22,467 bases of DNA from Hominicoprocola sp037419475. GTDB taxonomy: Bacteria; Bacillota; Clostridia; Oscillospirales; Oscillospiraceae. The stretch covers positions 1 through 22,467 of the forward strand of contig JAXYYF010000067.1 of assembly GCA_037419475.1 (NCBI GenBank), written 5' to 3'. Position numbers and translations under genes: made by a program. This document shows positions 1 to 8,182 of this stretch, one piece after another (position 1 is the first letter of the stretch; each line of letters begins with the position of its first letter). The notes under the pieces are model-generated. The model worked only from the letters and a program-made list of their open reading frames with translations. It was not told the DNA's origin and made no database searches.

Positions 1-1
1 T

Positions 2-703
2 TCTTTCAAAAAGCTCAAGGACATTCACTTTACGGTCGTCAATGGGGAAAACGCCGCAATGGTCGGCCTGACGTCGGATGATGCGGAGGATATTTTTGCC
101 GCCGGCGCGGATGTCATCACACTCGGCAACCATACGTTCGGCAAAATGCAGATCCGCGACTATCTGGATGAGTGCCCTTACATTCTGCGTCCGGCGAACC
201 TCGGCGGGCGCGTCCCCGGACGGGGCTGTGCGGTCTACGACTGCGGCGCGGCGCGCATCACGGTGATGAACCTGATTGGCCGCTGTGATTTGAATTTCCA
301 CGCCTCCAATCCCTTCATCATGGCGGATGAGCTGCTTCAGGGGGTGGAAAAGCCGACGTTTACGCTGGTAGACTTCCATGCGGAGGCCACAAGTGAGAAG
401 CTTGCACTGGCCTACTATCTGGATGGCCGCGTGAGCGCGCTTTGGGGCACGCATACCCATGTGCCGACGGCAGATGAAGAGGTGTTCCCGAATGGAATGG
501 GCTACATCACAGACCTCGGCATGACGGGCGCCGTGCGCAGTGTGCTCGGTATCGAGCCGAAGCAGTCGGTGGAGACATTCCTCGGCGGTCTTGCGGGACG
601 ATATCGTGCGCCGGAGGGTGCGTGCAAGATGCAGGGAGCGATCTTCTCGCTCGAGAGTGAAACAGGACGGTGCGTCGGCGTGGAGCGCGTCGATGTGCGA
701 TAG
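2..703 (+). CDS. ymdB: YmdB-family metallophosphoesterase, 5' end missing
   Basis: The reading frame is open from the window edge, so the first roughly 27 residues are missing; 233 residues remain against about 260 in the family. Visible metallophosphoesterase motifs are NGEN near the start, LGNHTF, DFHAEATSEK, GTHTHVPTADE and TDLGMTGA, which together are characteristic of the YmdB group (TIGR00282-like). Known members hydrolyse 2',3'- or 3',5'-cyclic nucleotides in the cytoplasm and affect RNase Y activity and biofilm formation in Bacillus. In Firmicutes the gene usually follows rny; that side lies outside this window. It is followed closely by the ybaK-like gene (20-nt gap), so the two are probably cotranscribed. 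The family call is secure; the true start cannot be seen. Confidence 0.93.
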   Translation, partial: SFKKLKDIHFTVVNGENAAMVGLTSDDAEDIFAAGADVITLGNHTFGKMQIRDYLDECPYILRPANLGGRVPGRGCAVYDCGAARITVMNLIGRCDLNFHASNPFIMADELLQGVEKPTFTLVDFHAEATSEKLALAYYLDGRVSALWGTHTHVPTADEEVFPNGMGYITDLGMTGAVRSVLGIEPKQSVETFLGGLAGRYRAPEGACKMQGAIFSLESETGRCVGVERVDVR

Positions 704-723
704 AGAAAAGAGGAAAACAAAGA

Positions 724-1200
724 TTGTCCATTGAAAAAGTAAGAGCCTATTTTGAACCGCTCGGTCTCGCAGACCGCATCCGCGAGTTCGATGTGTCCAG
801 CGCCACGGTCGAGCTGGCGGCAGTCGCCGTTGGCGTAGAGGGGGCGCGCATTGCCAAATCCATGAGCTTTAAGCTTGGCGAGGAGCCGATCATTGTGGTC
901 GTCGCAGGCGACCAGAAGATTGACAATGCGAAATATAAGGCGCAGTTCCACATGAAAGCGAAAATGCTGACCTTCGACGAGGCCTGCGCCTTTACCGGAC
1001 ATGCCCCGGGCGGTGTGTGCTCGTTTGCCCTGCCGGAGAATGTCAAAACCTACCTTGATGTGTCGCTCAAGCGCTTTGCGACGGTCTTTCCGGCGGCGGG
1101 CAGCAGCAACAGTGCGATCGAGATGACCTGTGAGGAGCTGGAGAGATATTCTTCCAACTTCTCCGGCTGGGTCGACGTCTGCAAGCCGAAGGAGGGATGA
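724..1200 (+). CDS. ybaK: YbaK/EbsC-family aminoacyl-tRNA deacylase-like protein
   Basis: The 158-residue product fits the YbaK/ProX editing-domain family, which hydrolyses mischarged tRNAs such as Cys-tRNA(Pro). Visible marks are the lysine in AKSMSFK (K45), the VVVAGDQKID strand (58-67), the glycine loop GGVCSFALP (96-104) and a C-terminal FATVFPAAGSSNSAIEM segment (118-134). I place the start at TTG 724 because AGAGGA (709-714) lies 9 nt upstream and the protein then begins MSIEKVRAYF, as in relatives. A longer ATG start at 670 would run back into ymdB and adds a basic, non-conserved tail. Substrate specificity cannot be read from sequence; several YbaK relatives act on other tRNAs. The neighbour ymdB ends 20 nt upstream, and the next gene begins 1 nt after the stop codon. 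Confidence 0.87.
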   Translation: MSIEKVRAYFEPLGLADRIREFDVSSATVELAAVAVGVEGARIAKSMSFKLGEEPIIVVVAGDQKIDNAKYKAQFHMKAKMLTFDEACAFTGHAPGGVCSFALPENVKTYLDVSLKRFATVFPAAGSSNSAIEMTCEELERYSSNFSGWVDVCKPKEG

Positions 1201-1201
1201 G

Positions 1202-2293
1202 ATGACCGTTCGGATCCTTCATGCCGCCGACTTCCATCTGGACAGTGCTTTTGGATCGCTCAGCGCCGAGCAGTCGAAGCAGCGGCGGCGTGAGAGCCGC
1301 ATGACGGCGCAGCGGCTGGCAAATTTTGTTAATCAGAATGAGATAGATGTTGTGCTGCTCGCCGGCGACCTGTTCGACAGCGCGGAGGTCTACCGCGAGA
1401 CGGTCGAGCAGCTGCTCGACGCACTCGGTTCGATGCGCGCGCGGGTGTTCATTGCGCCGGGCAACCATGATTTTTACTCGGCCCGCTCACCCTATGCGGC
1501 GCTTTCGTGGCCGGAGAATGTGCATATTTTTAAAGCGCCCTCCATGGAGCGCGTGGAGCTCCCAGAGCTCGGCTGCGCCGTGTACGGCGCGGCGTTCACC
1601 GCGCCCGCACAGGAGACGAGCCTGCTTGCGGACTTCCGTGTACCGGATGATGGACTGACGCATCTCGGCGTGCTCCACGCCGAGGTGAATGCTGCGGAGG
1701 CGCGTTACGATCCCATCACGCGCGAGGAGATCGCCGCGAGCGGCCTTGATTATCTTGCCCTTGGACACACGCATGAATACGGCGGCGTTCTCAAGGCTGG
1801 AAATACCGCTTACGCCTATTCCGGCTCCATTGAGGGGCGGGGCTTTGACGAACTGGGTGGACATGGCTTCCTTACCGGCACGGTGGAAAGGGGGAGCGCG
1901 AAGCTTGCATTTGTTCCCTTTGCCCGCCGGCGCTATGAAGTCCTGACGGTGGACGTCACCGGAAAGACGGCGGAAGCAGCGCTGCGTGAGGCGCTGCCGG
2001 AGGATACGGCGCGCGACCTGTACCGCGTTATCTTTACTGGCGAGACGGATGAACGCGGCGTGGATGAGCGCACGATCATGGAGCGCTTCGATCCCGAGTT
2101 TTTCCATCTGGAGTTGCGGGATAAAACGCGGATCGGCGAAGACGTCTGGGCACGTGCGGCGGAGGATTCACTCCGCGGCGCATTTTTGCGCGAGCTGCGC
2201 GCAAACTATGACCATGCAGACGAGAGCGAACGGCAGACCATCGAGCGCGCGGCGCGCTTCGGCCTTGCCGCGCTCGACCACCGGGATCAATAG
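1202..2293 (+). CDS. YhaO/SbcD-like DNA repair metallophosphoesterase
   Basis: The 363-residue protein carries the full calcineurin-like phosphoesterase set: D10-x-H12 in AADFHLDS, GDLFD (55-59), GNHD (87-90), H159 in LHAEVN and GHTH (188-191). EGRGFDELGGHG (211-222) is typical of the YhaO branch of SbcD/Mre11-like nucleases, which resect or nick DNA ends with an SMC-like ATPase partner. Start ATG 1202 follows GGAGGG with short spacing, 1 nt after the ybaK stop, indicating an operon. Oddly, the ATPase partner (YhaN/SbcC) that normally follows is absent: downstream are only a 58-codon gene and a terminator. Nuclease activity is inferred from the family; catalytic residues appear intact. A general metallophosphoesterase role is the fallback. 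Confidence 0.85.
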   Translation: MTVRILHAADFHLDSAFGSLSAEQSKQRRRESRMTAQRLANFVNQNEIDVVLLAGDLFDSAEVYRETVEQLLDALGSMRARVFIAPGNHDFYSARSPYAALSWPENVHIFKAPSMERVELPELGCAVYGAAFTAPAQETSLLADFRVPDDGLTHLGVLHAEVNAAEARYDPITREEIAASGLDYLALGHTHEYGGVLKAGNTAYAYSGSIEGRGFDELGGHGFLTGTVERGSAKLAFVPFARRRYEVLTVDVTGKTAEAALREALPEDTARDLYRVIFTGETDERGVDERTIMERFDPEFFHLELRDKTRIGEDVWARAAEDSLRGAFLRELRANYDHADESERQTIERAARFGLAALDHRDQ

Positions 2294-2303
2294 GAGGGAG
2301 ACT

Positions 2304-2480
2304 ATGCAGGTCATTTTCTCAAGAATGGAGAAAGAGGATAAAACGCTCTGCGTTGGGCTGCGGTGCGGCGGATTCACCGGTTTTGCCGCGATCCGCTGGG
2401 ATCTGCGGCATCTGCTGCGTTATGGCGGCTGTGCCGCCGCGGCGCTGGCCGTGGGTGCGCGTATGCTGCGCAGAAGATGA
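2304..2480 (+). CDS. Hypothetical 58-residue protein
   Basis: I do not recognise this protein. It begins at ATG 2304 behind a very good ribosome site (AGGAGGGAG, 2292-2300, overlapping the previous stop codon) and ends directly before an intrinsic terminator, so it is the last gene of the operon. The N-terminal half (MQVIFSRMEKEDKTLCVGLR) is mixed and charged. The C-terminal half contains RWDLRHLLRYGG, then a short small-residue hydrophobic stretch (CAAAALAVGA) and a basic end (RMLRRR), compatible with a weak membrane-associating helix. Three cysteines (16, 21, 43) show no metal motif. It sits where a YhaN-type ATPase would be expected after the nuclease gene. The expression signals are convincing; the function is unknown. 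Confidence 0.6.
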   Translation: MQVIFSRMEKEDKTLCVGLRCGGFTGFAAIRWDLRHLLRYGGCAAAALAVGARMLRRR

Positions 2481-2481
2481 G

Positions 2482-2516
2482 AAAAGCCGTCTGCTCCTTC
2501 GGGCAGACGGCTTTTT
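2482..2516 (+). terminator. Intrinsic terminator of the ymdB operon
   Basis: A 13-bp perfect stem (2482-2494 with 2503-2515, AAAAGCCGTCTGC against its complement) encloses a TCCTTCGG loop and ends in a T run. It starts 2 nt after the stop codon of the 58-residue gene. Confidence 0.9.
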
Positions 2517-2543
2517 GCTTGATCCGGCGCATGAAACTGCCAC

Positions 2544-2572
2544 TTGTCCAATGCGGGAAAAGATGGTACACT
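2544..2572 (+). promoter_or_regulatory. Sigma-A type promoter of the deacetylase operon
   Basis: TTGTCC (2544-2549), a 17-nt spacer and TACACT (2567-2572) lie 35 nt before the ATG at 2608 and directly after the preceding terminator, so the envelope operon has its own start. Confidence 0.6.
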
Positions 2573-2607
2573 ATACGCGCTAAACTGTCCGAAGGGGGAA
2601 AAGCGGA

Positions 2608-3894
2608 ATGGGACTTTATCAACTTGCCCGCCGTGTCAATGCACAGGTGAAAAAAGTGAAGAAATACCGCAGCGGGAGGGTGCTCTCGCCGGTGCGGCGC
2701 ATTGAGCGCGTCTATCCGCCTGTGGAGGGACGCTTTGTCGCCATGACCTTCGATGACGGCCCTACCACGCTCCCGACAACATCTGATCCCGCAAAGGGAC
2801 TGACCGACTCGCTGCTTGATACGCTTGCGCGCTATGGCGCGAAGGGAACCTTCGACGTGATCGGCACGACGGCGGACAATTATCCTGACGAAGAGGGCCG
2901 GCTGGGCGATTTTACCTGGAGCGGCGTGCACTTCGACCACTATCCCCGCTATGACGACGACACAATGGCCGGCGCGGTCAATCGACCGGAGCTGATCCGC
3001 CGCATCCTTGCCGAAGGACACGAGATCACGAGCCATACATACTCCCACCGCCTGTGGGGGCCGATGCGCGCGGTGTATGGAAAGCGCACGCACTTTACCT
3101 CGCTCGGCGAAGTGACGGACGATCTGCACCGGCTTGACAGCTATCTTGCTGAAGAGTTTGACTATCATGTCCGGTTCTCCCGCCCGCCGCATTACATCGA
3201 CCGCATCCCCGACGGCGCGGATTCCTACGACGCTTACCGTGTCATGGGCTATCAATATCTTGCCGCCAGCTTTGACGGCGCTGGCTGGCAGCCGCTGGAG
3301 AGCTATGAGGCCGAAGTGGAGGCGATGGTCGAGCCGCTGCGCCGTGCACTGGAGGAAAACCCTGACGCGCTCAATGGACAGATCATCTTCCAGAAGGACG
3401 GCTGCAACATGAACGAGCGCACGCCTGTGGCCGATGCGCTGGGCCGTCAGCTGGAGCTGCTTACACAGTACGGCTACCGCGTCGTCACGGTGTCGGAGCT
3501 GCTTGCGCTTTCGCCCTTTGAGGATCTGCCAAATAACTGTGCGCAGATCGACGATATCCGCTATCTGCTCGCGCGCGGGCAGGTCATTGGCTACCGCAGC
3601 AATATCTTTGCGCCGGAGCGGCGGCTGACGGCAGATGAATTTATGGTCATGGCCGCGGATCCTGCGCTGTTCCGCGCGGAGCGGGCTATGAAGCTGGGAG
3701 AGATCAAGCACCTTGCGCGCGAATATGCCGCCGTGCATGGCCTGACGGTGAAAAAATGCAGCGGCGATGAGCTGCTTGCGCTTGCACATGCGCAGGGGAT
3801 CGACGTAAAGGCGGATGGCCTGCGCGGAAAACCATCGCTCACGCGGCTGGAAGTGATCCCGCTGCTGCGGAAGATCGTGGAGAAACGTGTATGA
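2608..3894 (+). CDS. NodB-family polysaccharide deacetylase with C-terminal SLH-like tail
   Basis: The 428-residue protein contains the NodB deacetylase motifs: TFDDGP (47-52; D49 as base, D50 as metal ligand), SHTYSH (142-147; H143 and H147 as metal ligands) and SRPP (191-194). Members remove N- or O-acetyl groups from glycans. The N-terminus is basic and has no hydrophobic signal segment, and an in-frame stop at 2581 rules out a longer start, so it appears not to be exported by Sec. Residues 304-350 (FEDL...GQVIGY...FAPERRLTADEFMVM) resemble an S-layer-homology repeat, and 410-424 (SLTRLEVIPLLRKIV) resembles the end of a second one. AAGGGGG precedes the ATG. Its last 4 nt overlap the ATP-grasp gene (ATGA), implying coupled translation. 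The substrate is unknown; the deacetylase fold is clear, the SLH reading is tentative. Confidence 0.85.
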   Translation: MGLYQLARRVNAQVKKVKKYRSGRVLSPVRRIERVYPPVEGRFVAMTFDDGPTTLPTTSDPAKGLTDSLLDTLARYGAKGTFDVIGTTADNYPDEEGRLGDFTWSGVHFDHYPRYDDDTMAGAVNRPELIRRILAEGHEITSHTYSHRLWGPMRAVYGKRTHFTSLGEVTDDLHRLDSYLAEEFDYHVRFSRPPHYIDRIPDGADSYDAYRVMGYQYLAASFDGAGWQPLESYEAEVEAMVEPLRRALEENPDALNGQIIFQKDGCNMNERTPVADALGRQLELLTQYGYRVVTVSELLALSPFEDLPNNCAQIDDIRYLLARGQVIGYRSNIFAPERRLTADEFMVMAADPALFRAERAMKLGEIKHLAREYAAVHGLTVKKCSGDELLALAHAQGIDVKADGLRGKPSLTRLEVIPLLRKIVEKRV

Positions 3895-5057
3895 AACGAG
3901 TGATCGTGACCGATATGCAGTACCGCATGGCGCTTGCGCCGATGCGGGAGCTGGCAGAAAAAAATTACCGCGTGACGGCGGCAGAGCTTTCAACGGTCGC
4001 CCCCAAGGCGCGGCTGGGCTTTTTCTCGCGCGATGCGGCGGATACCCTGACGCTGGGGACGGACGATGAGGGCTTCTGCGCCGCCGTCGAGCGCGCGGCG
4101 GGAGGAGACCGCCCGACGCTGCTGTGCGTCAACCGGAAGAGCATGGTGCTCGCCATGCGCAGCCGGGAACGTCTGGAGCGCTGCGTGGATCTGCTGCTTC
4201 CGAGCGAGGAGGCGATGCAGACCGCTGACGACAAGGGAAAAATGTACGAGGTCGCGCGGCGCATCGGTGTTCCGACCCCGCTTACGACCGCGCTATCTGC
4301 GCACGAGAGCGTGGAGAAAATGGCGCGCGCGGTGCGTTATCCGTGCATCATCAAATACCGCAACGGCGAAGCGCTGGGGCTCAAGCCTGCCGAGCGATAT
4401 ACCGTCGTGCGCGACGAGACGGCATTTCTTGCTGCCTACACGGCAATGAATGCGGTCGATCCCGACCCCATCGCTTCCGATTACATCGAGGGCCACGACA
4501 TCGGCGTTGCGGTGGTGATGGATAAACACTGCCGTCCGGTGAGCGCGCTGTGCTACGAGAGCCTGCACGAGTACCCGCTCGCCGGCGGGCCGACCTGCTC
4601 GCTGCGCACGGTCTGGTCGCCGGAGCTGGTAAAAATGGCCTGCCGCCTGCTTGAGGAGATCCGCTTTACAGGCCTTGCCATGCTGGACTTCCGCGGCACG
4701 GTGGAGCAGCCGTACTTTTTAGAGATCAATCCCCGCGTATGGGGCAGTGCGATGATCGCGCCGATCAGCTCCAGCCCGCTCTTTGAACGCTATGTGCTCG
4801 CCGCACAGGAGGCGGCGCAGCCGCTCGATACGGAGCGGATGCGGCCGGAGTACCGTGTGGGACAGAAAATGCGCTTTACGCCGCAGACCTTTCTCTGCTT
4901 TGCCGCGCTGATGAAGCGCGGTGGCCGGATGGAGACACTGGGGGCTTACATCAAAGGTTTTTTTGATCCCACCGTGCGCGACGGACTCTTCACGCTGCGC
5001 GATCCAAAGCCGTATTTACATTATCTTATCAATCTGCTCGGGCGGCTGAACGCTTGA
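3891..5057 (+). CDS. ATP-grasp domain ligase, substrate unknown
   Basis: The 388-residue protein matches the carbamoyl-phosphate-synthase-like ATP-grasp fold. Visible parts are an N-terminal nucleotide-fold-like region (KRVIVTD, 2-8), DKGKMYEVARRIGVPTP (114-130), the ATP-binding strand YPCIIKYR with K155, the linker DYIEGHDIGV (197-206) and the metal site LDFRG...FLEINPRVWGS (265-286; E278, N280). Such enzymes form acyl-phosphate intermediates and join a carboxylate to an amine or thiol. About 80 C-terminal residues beyond the fold are not recognised. The start overlaps the deacetylase stop by 4 nt and the flippase gene follows after 38 nt, so this is the middle gene of an envelope operon. 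A plausible inferred role is ligating an amino acid or acyl group onto a deacetylated sugar; nothing in the sequence proves the substrate. Confidence 0.8.
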   Translation: MKRVIVTDMQYRMALAPMRELAEKNYRVTAAELSTVAPKARLGFFSRDAADTLTLGTDDEGFCAAVERAAGGDRPTLLCVNRKSMVLAMRSRERLERCVDLLLPSEEAMQTADDKGKMYEVARRIGVPTPLTTALSAHESVEKMARAVRYPCIIKYRNGEALGLKPAERYTVVRDETAFLAAYTAMNAVDPDPIASDYIEGHDIGVAVVMDKHCRPVSALCYESLHEYPLAGGPTCSLRTVWSPELVKMACRLLEEIRFTGLAMLDFRGTVEQPYFLEINPRVWGSAMIAPISSSPLFERYVLAAQEAAQPLDTERMRPEYRVGQKMRFTPQTFLCFAALMKRGGRMETLGAYIKGFFDPTVRDGLFTLRDPKPYLHYLINLLGRLNA

Positions 5058-5095
5058 AAGCCGCGCCTGCGGCCAAAACGGAAAGGAGGCATGAC

Positions 5096-6640
5096 ATGGC
5101 GGAAAAGAAACGCTCGATCCTTACCTCGGCGACGCTCATTGCTGCGGTGATGCTGCTCTCCAAGCTGCTGGGCTTTGCTCGTCAGGTGGTCATTGCTTCC
5201 GCTTTCGGCTCGGGCGGCGAGACGGATCTTTACTTTGTCTCGAGCGACTTTATGATAAGCCTTTCGGGCGCGCTGCTCTCGGCGTTGAGCACGGCGCTCA
5301 TCGCGCGCTATATCGAGATCGCGGTCAAAGATTCCAGACGCGCCGCCAACGCGGTCGCATCACAGATGCTCTCGCTGTTCCTGCTCATCGGCGCGGTCTG
5401 TATTCTGCTTATTGATGTTTTTGCGCCGCAGATCGGCCGGGTGCTCGCTCCGGCGGTCAGCGGAGAAAATGCGGCGCGGCTGGTGCGCTATCTGCGCTTT
5501 TTCTCCATCACTTTTATTTTTACGGCGTTTCAGTCGATCTATGCCTCGGTGCTCAACGCGAACGACCGCTTTGTGCCGGGCAAGCTCTACGGCATCGTCT
5601 ATAACCCCATCGCCATCGGCTGTGTGCTCTTTCTCTCTGGACGCTATGGCATCCGTGTGCTGCTCTGGGCCTATCTTGCGGGCAATATTTTGCAGACGCT
5701 CCTGCTCCGCTGGTGCAACCGCGGCGTGTTCAGCTTCCGCCCTTCGCTGAATTTTCGGGATGAAAACGTCCGATACCTTGTCCGCCTTTCGATTCCGCTG
5801 TTGCTGAGCAACCTCTTCATCCAGCTCAACGGCATTGTGGATAAGGCGCTGTGCTCCTATCTCGGCGAGGGCTTTGCCTCCGACTATCAGTACGCCTACA
5901 CGCTTGAGCAGTTTGTCACCGGCACCATCACCGCGACGCTCAGCCTGATCCTGCTCTCGCGGTATTCAACCTATGTGGCGCAGAACGATACGGAGAGTCT
6001 GGTGCGTGAGTTCCATAATTCCGTCGGCGGACTGGTGCTGTTTCTTGCGCCCATCGCGCTGCTTACCTGTATTTTCGCCTATGATATCGTCAGCATCGTC
6101 TATCTGCGCGGCGAGTTCGATGCTTCGGCGGCGCGGATCACCGCACAGGCGCTTGTCGGCTTTGCCGTGGGCTTCCCGCTTATCGCCGTGCGTGAAATGT
6201 TCATCCGGCTGCATCTTGCCTATCAGAATACGCGGATGCCGATGCTGGCCAATGTTGCGGCAGTGGCGCTCAACGCGGTGTTAAGCATTGTCCTCGCGCA
6301 GTTTATCGGCATTCTCGGTGTTGCGCTGGCGACGAGCCTGAGCGTGCTGCTGACGATCTTCCTGCTCAACCGTTCGGTGCGGCAGTATATCCCGCAGCAC
6401 CGCTTTTTCCAGTTCCTGCCGATCTTGGCCCGCACGGCGGTAGCCTGCGCATTCTCTGGCGCGGCGGCAGTTTTTCTGCGCGGCGCGCTTCCGATGGGCC
6501 TGCTCCCGCGTTTTATGGTCACAGTCGTGTGCGCGGCGGCGGTCTATCTGGCAATGCTGCTGGCACTCCGCTGTCCGGAGCTTACCGGGACGCTTGACTC
6601 TGTGAGGACAAAGCTTGACAAGAGACGGGGAAAACCGTAA
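5096..6640 (+). CDS. murJ: MurJ/MviN-type lipid-linked glycan flippase
   Basis: The 514-residue polytopic membrane protein starts with the typical MviN segment (TSATLIAAVMLLSKLLGFAR, then QVVIASAFGSGGETD) and contains about 14 hydrophobic segments, the expected length and layout for the MOP-family flippase that moves lipid II or related undecaprenyl-linked sugars across the membrane. ATG 5096 is chosen because AAAGGAGG (5082-5089) sits 6 nt upstream; the TTG at 5054 would overlap the previous stop and adds a non-hydrophobic tail. The 38-nt gap holds a small GCCGC-GCCT-GCGGC hairpin (5060-5073). Cotranscription with a deacetylase and a ligase leaves open whether it is the main lipid II flippase or one for another glycan. 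The 3' end carries the proS promoter. Confidence 0.9.
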   Translation: MAEKKRSILTSATLIAAVMLLSKLLGFARQVVIASAFGSGGETDLYFVSSDFMISLSGALLSALSTALIARYIEIAVKDSRRAANAVASQMLSLFLLIGAVCILLIDVFAPQIGRVLAPAVSGENAARLVRYLRFFSITFIFTAFQSIYASVLNANDRFVPGKLYGIVYNPIAIGCVLFLSGRYGIRVLLWAYLAGNILQTLLLRWCNRGVFSFRPSLNFRDENVRYLVRLSIPLLLSNLFIQLNGIVDKALCSYLGEGFASDYQYAYTLEQFVTGTITATLSLILLSRYSTYVAQNDTESLVREFHNSVGGLVLFLAPIALLTCIFAYDIVSIVYLRGEFDASAARITAQALVGFAVGFPLIAVREMFIRLHLAYQNTRMPMLANVAAVALNAVLSIVLAQFIGILGVALATSLSVLLTIFLLNRSVRQYIPQHRFFQFLPILARTAVACAFSGAAAVFLRGALPMGLLPRFMVTVVCAAAVYLAMLLALRCPELTGTLDSVRTKLDKRRGKP

Positions 6641-6643
6641 AAT
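6615..6643 (+). promoter_or_regulatory. Strong sigma-A type promoter of proS, inside the end of murJ
   Basis: TTGACA (6615-6620, perfect -35), a 17-nt spacer and TAAAAT (6638-6643; 5 of 6 -10 consensus bases) overlap the murJ stop codon (6638-6640). This gives proS an independent start about 80 nt before its ATG. The short leader leaves no room for a T-box. Confidence 0.75.
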
Positions 6644-6729
6644 ATTCATCTGTCAATACACCCGTCGGCACGGCAGGGAACGGTTCCTGTTGGCCGTCCG
6701 GCGGCGGAAATAAGAGGAGAAAAATCAAC

Positions 6730-8169
6730 ATGGCACAGGACAAGAAGGTCGAACAGATCACCAATATGGAGGACGATTTTGCCCAATGGTATACTGACAT
6801 CTGCCGTAAGGCGGAGCTGGTGGAGTACGCCAGCGTCAAGGGCTTTACCATTCTGCGCCCCTACGGCTATGCGATTTGGGAGAATATCCAGCGCATCATG
6901 GACGGCGAATTTAAAAAAACCGGTCACGAGAATGTGGCGATGCCTGTTCTGATCCCCGAGAGCCTGCTGAAAAAAGAAGGCGAGCTGGTCAACGGCTTTG
7001 CGCCCGAGGTCGCGTGGGTCACGATGGGCGGCAGCGAAAAGCTGGAGGAACGCCTTGCCTTCCGCCCAACATCGGAGACGATGTTCTGCGACCACTGGCA
7101 CAATGTGCTTCAGACCTACCGTCAGCTCCCGATGCTCTATAACCAGTGGTGCTCCGTCATCCGCTGGGAAAAGACCACGCGTCCGTTCCTGCGCAGCCGC
7201 GAGTTCTGGTGGCAGGAGGGTCACACCATTCACGAAACCGCCGAGGAGGCTAAGGCAGAGACGGAGCAGCAGCTCAAATGCTACGCCGATTTCTTTGAAA
7301 ATGTTCTCGCCATTCCTGTCGTCCCCGGACGTAAGACTGAAAAGGAAAAGTTTGCAGGCGCCGAGGCGACCTACACGGTCGAGTGCATGATGAAGGACCA
7401 CAAGGCGCTTCAGGGGGCGACCAGCCATTACTTCGGCGATAAGTTCTCCCGCGCCTATGACGTGACCTTCGCCGGCCGCGATAACAAGCTCCAGTACCCC
7501 TTCCAGACCTCGTGGGGCTCCACCACGCGTATGATCGGTGCAGTCATTATGACACACGGCGACAACAACGGCCTTGTCCTGCCCCCGCGCATCGCTCCTG
7601 TGCAGGCAGTGGTCATTCCCATCGCGGCACACAAGAAGCCCGAGGTCGCCGAGGCGGCCAAGAACATCAAGGCGCGTCTGCTCGCCGCCGATGTGCGCAC
7701 GAAGCTGGATGATTCCGACCAGTCCATGGGCTGGAAGTGCGCCGAGTACGAGATGCGCGGTGTGCCGCTGCGTATCGAGATCGGCCCGCGCGATTTGGAG
7801 AACGGCCAATGCTGCATTGTCCGCCGCGACAACGGCGAAAAGACCTTTGTCGCGCTCGACACGCTGGAAGCATCGGCCAAAGAGCTGCTGGACAAGATCC
7901 ATGACAACATGCTTGCCAAGGCCAGAGAAAATATGGAAGATAATACCTTTGATCTCTCTACCTGGGAGGAAGTCAAGGAGATGGCCTCCGGCCGCGGCGG
8001 CTTTGCGCGCACCAAGTGGTGCGGCAGTCTGGAATGTGAGCTGGGCATGAAGGAAAAGGCGGGCGTGTCCTCCCGCTGCATGCCGCTCAAGCAGTCCGGC
8101 ACAAAGGGCAAGTGCGTGTTCTGCGGCAAGGAAGCCACGACCGACATTTACTGGGGCGTTGCTTATTAA
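6730..8169 (+). CDS. proS: Prolyl-tRNA synthetase, short archaeal/eukaryotic-type
   Basis: The 479-residue cytoplasmic class II synthetase charges tRNA(Pro). Motif 2 is visible as SVIRWEKTTRPFLRSREFWWQEGHT-type sequence (split here as SVIRWEKTTRPFL and RSREFWWQEGHT), and motif 3 lies in the RMIGAVIMTHGDNNGLVLPP region. FRPTSETMF is the proline-site segment. The C-terminal 56 residues form the domain typical of the short type, with four likely zinc cysteines (C431, C436, C462, C465) and the characteristic final Tyr. It lacks the INS editing domain of bacterial-type ProS, which makes a YbaK-type trans-editing protein such as the one at 724-1200 a sensible companion. AAGAGGAG precedes the ATG by about 10 nt. 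It has its own promoter and terminator. Identification is firm. Confidence 0.97.
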   Translation: MAQDKKVEQITNMEDDFAQWYTDICRKAELVEYASVKGFTILRPYGYAIWENIQRIMDGEFKKTGHENVAMPVLIPESLLKKEGELVNGFAPEVAWVTMGGSEKLEERLAFRPTSETMFCDHWHNVLQTYRQLPMLYNQWCSVIRWEKTTRPFLRSREFWWQEGHTIHETAEEAKAETEQQLKCYADFFENVLAIPVVPGRKTEKEKFAGAEATYTVECMMKDHKALQGATSHYFGDKFSRAYDVTFAGRDNKLQYPFQTSWGSTTRMIGAVIMTHGDNNGLVLPPRIAPVQAVVIPIAAHKKPEVAEAAKNIKARLLAADVRTKLDDSDQSMGWKCAEYEMRGVPLRIEIGPRDLENGQCCIVRRDNGEKTFVALDTLEASAKELLDKIHDNMLAKARENMEDNTFDLSTWEEVKEMASGRGGFARTKWCGSLECELGMKEKAGVSSRCMPLKQSGTKGKCVFCGKEATTDIYWGVAY

Positions 8170-8182
8170 AAAACATGCATGG

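Noticed and set aside
2374..3993. Long minus-strand open frame opposite the deacetylase gene
   Set aside because: It is a shadow of the GC-rich plus-strand coding sequence: no ribosome site, no recognisable domain, basic and low-complexity translation.
6641..6729. T-box or other riboswitch before proS
   Set aside because: The leader is only about 80 nt and has no T-box core; only a weak CAGG/CCTG hairpin is visible.
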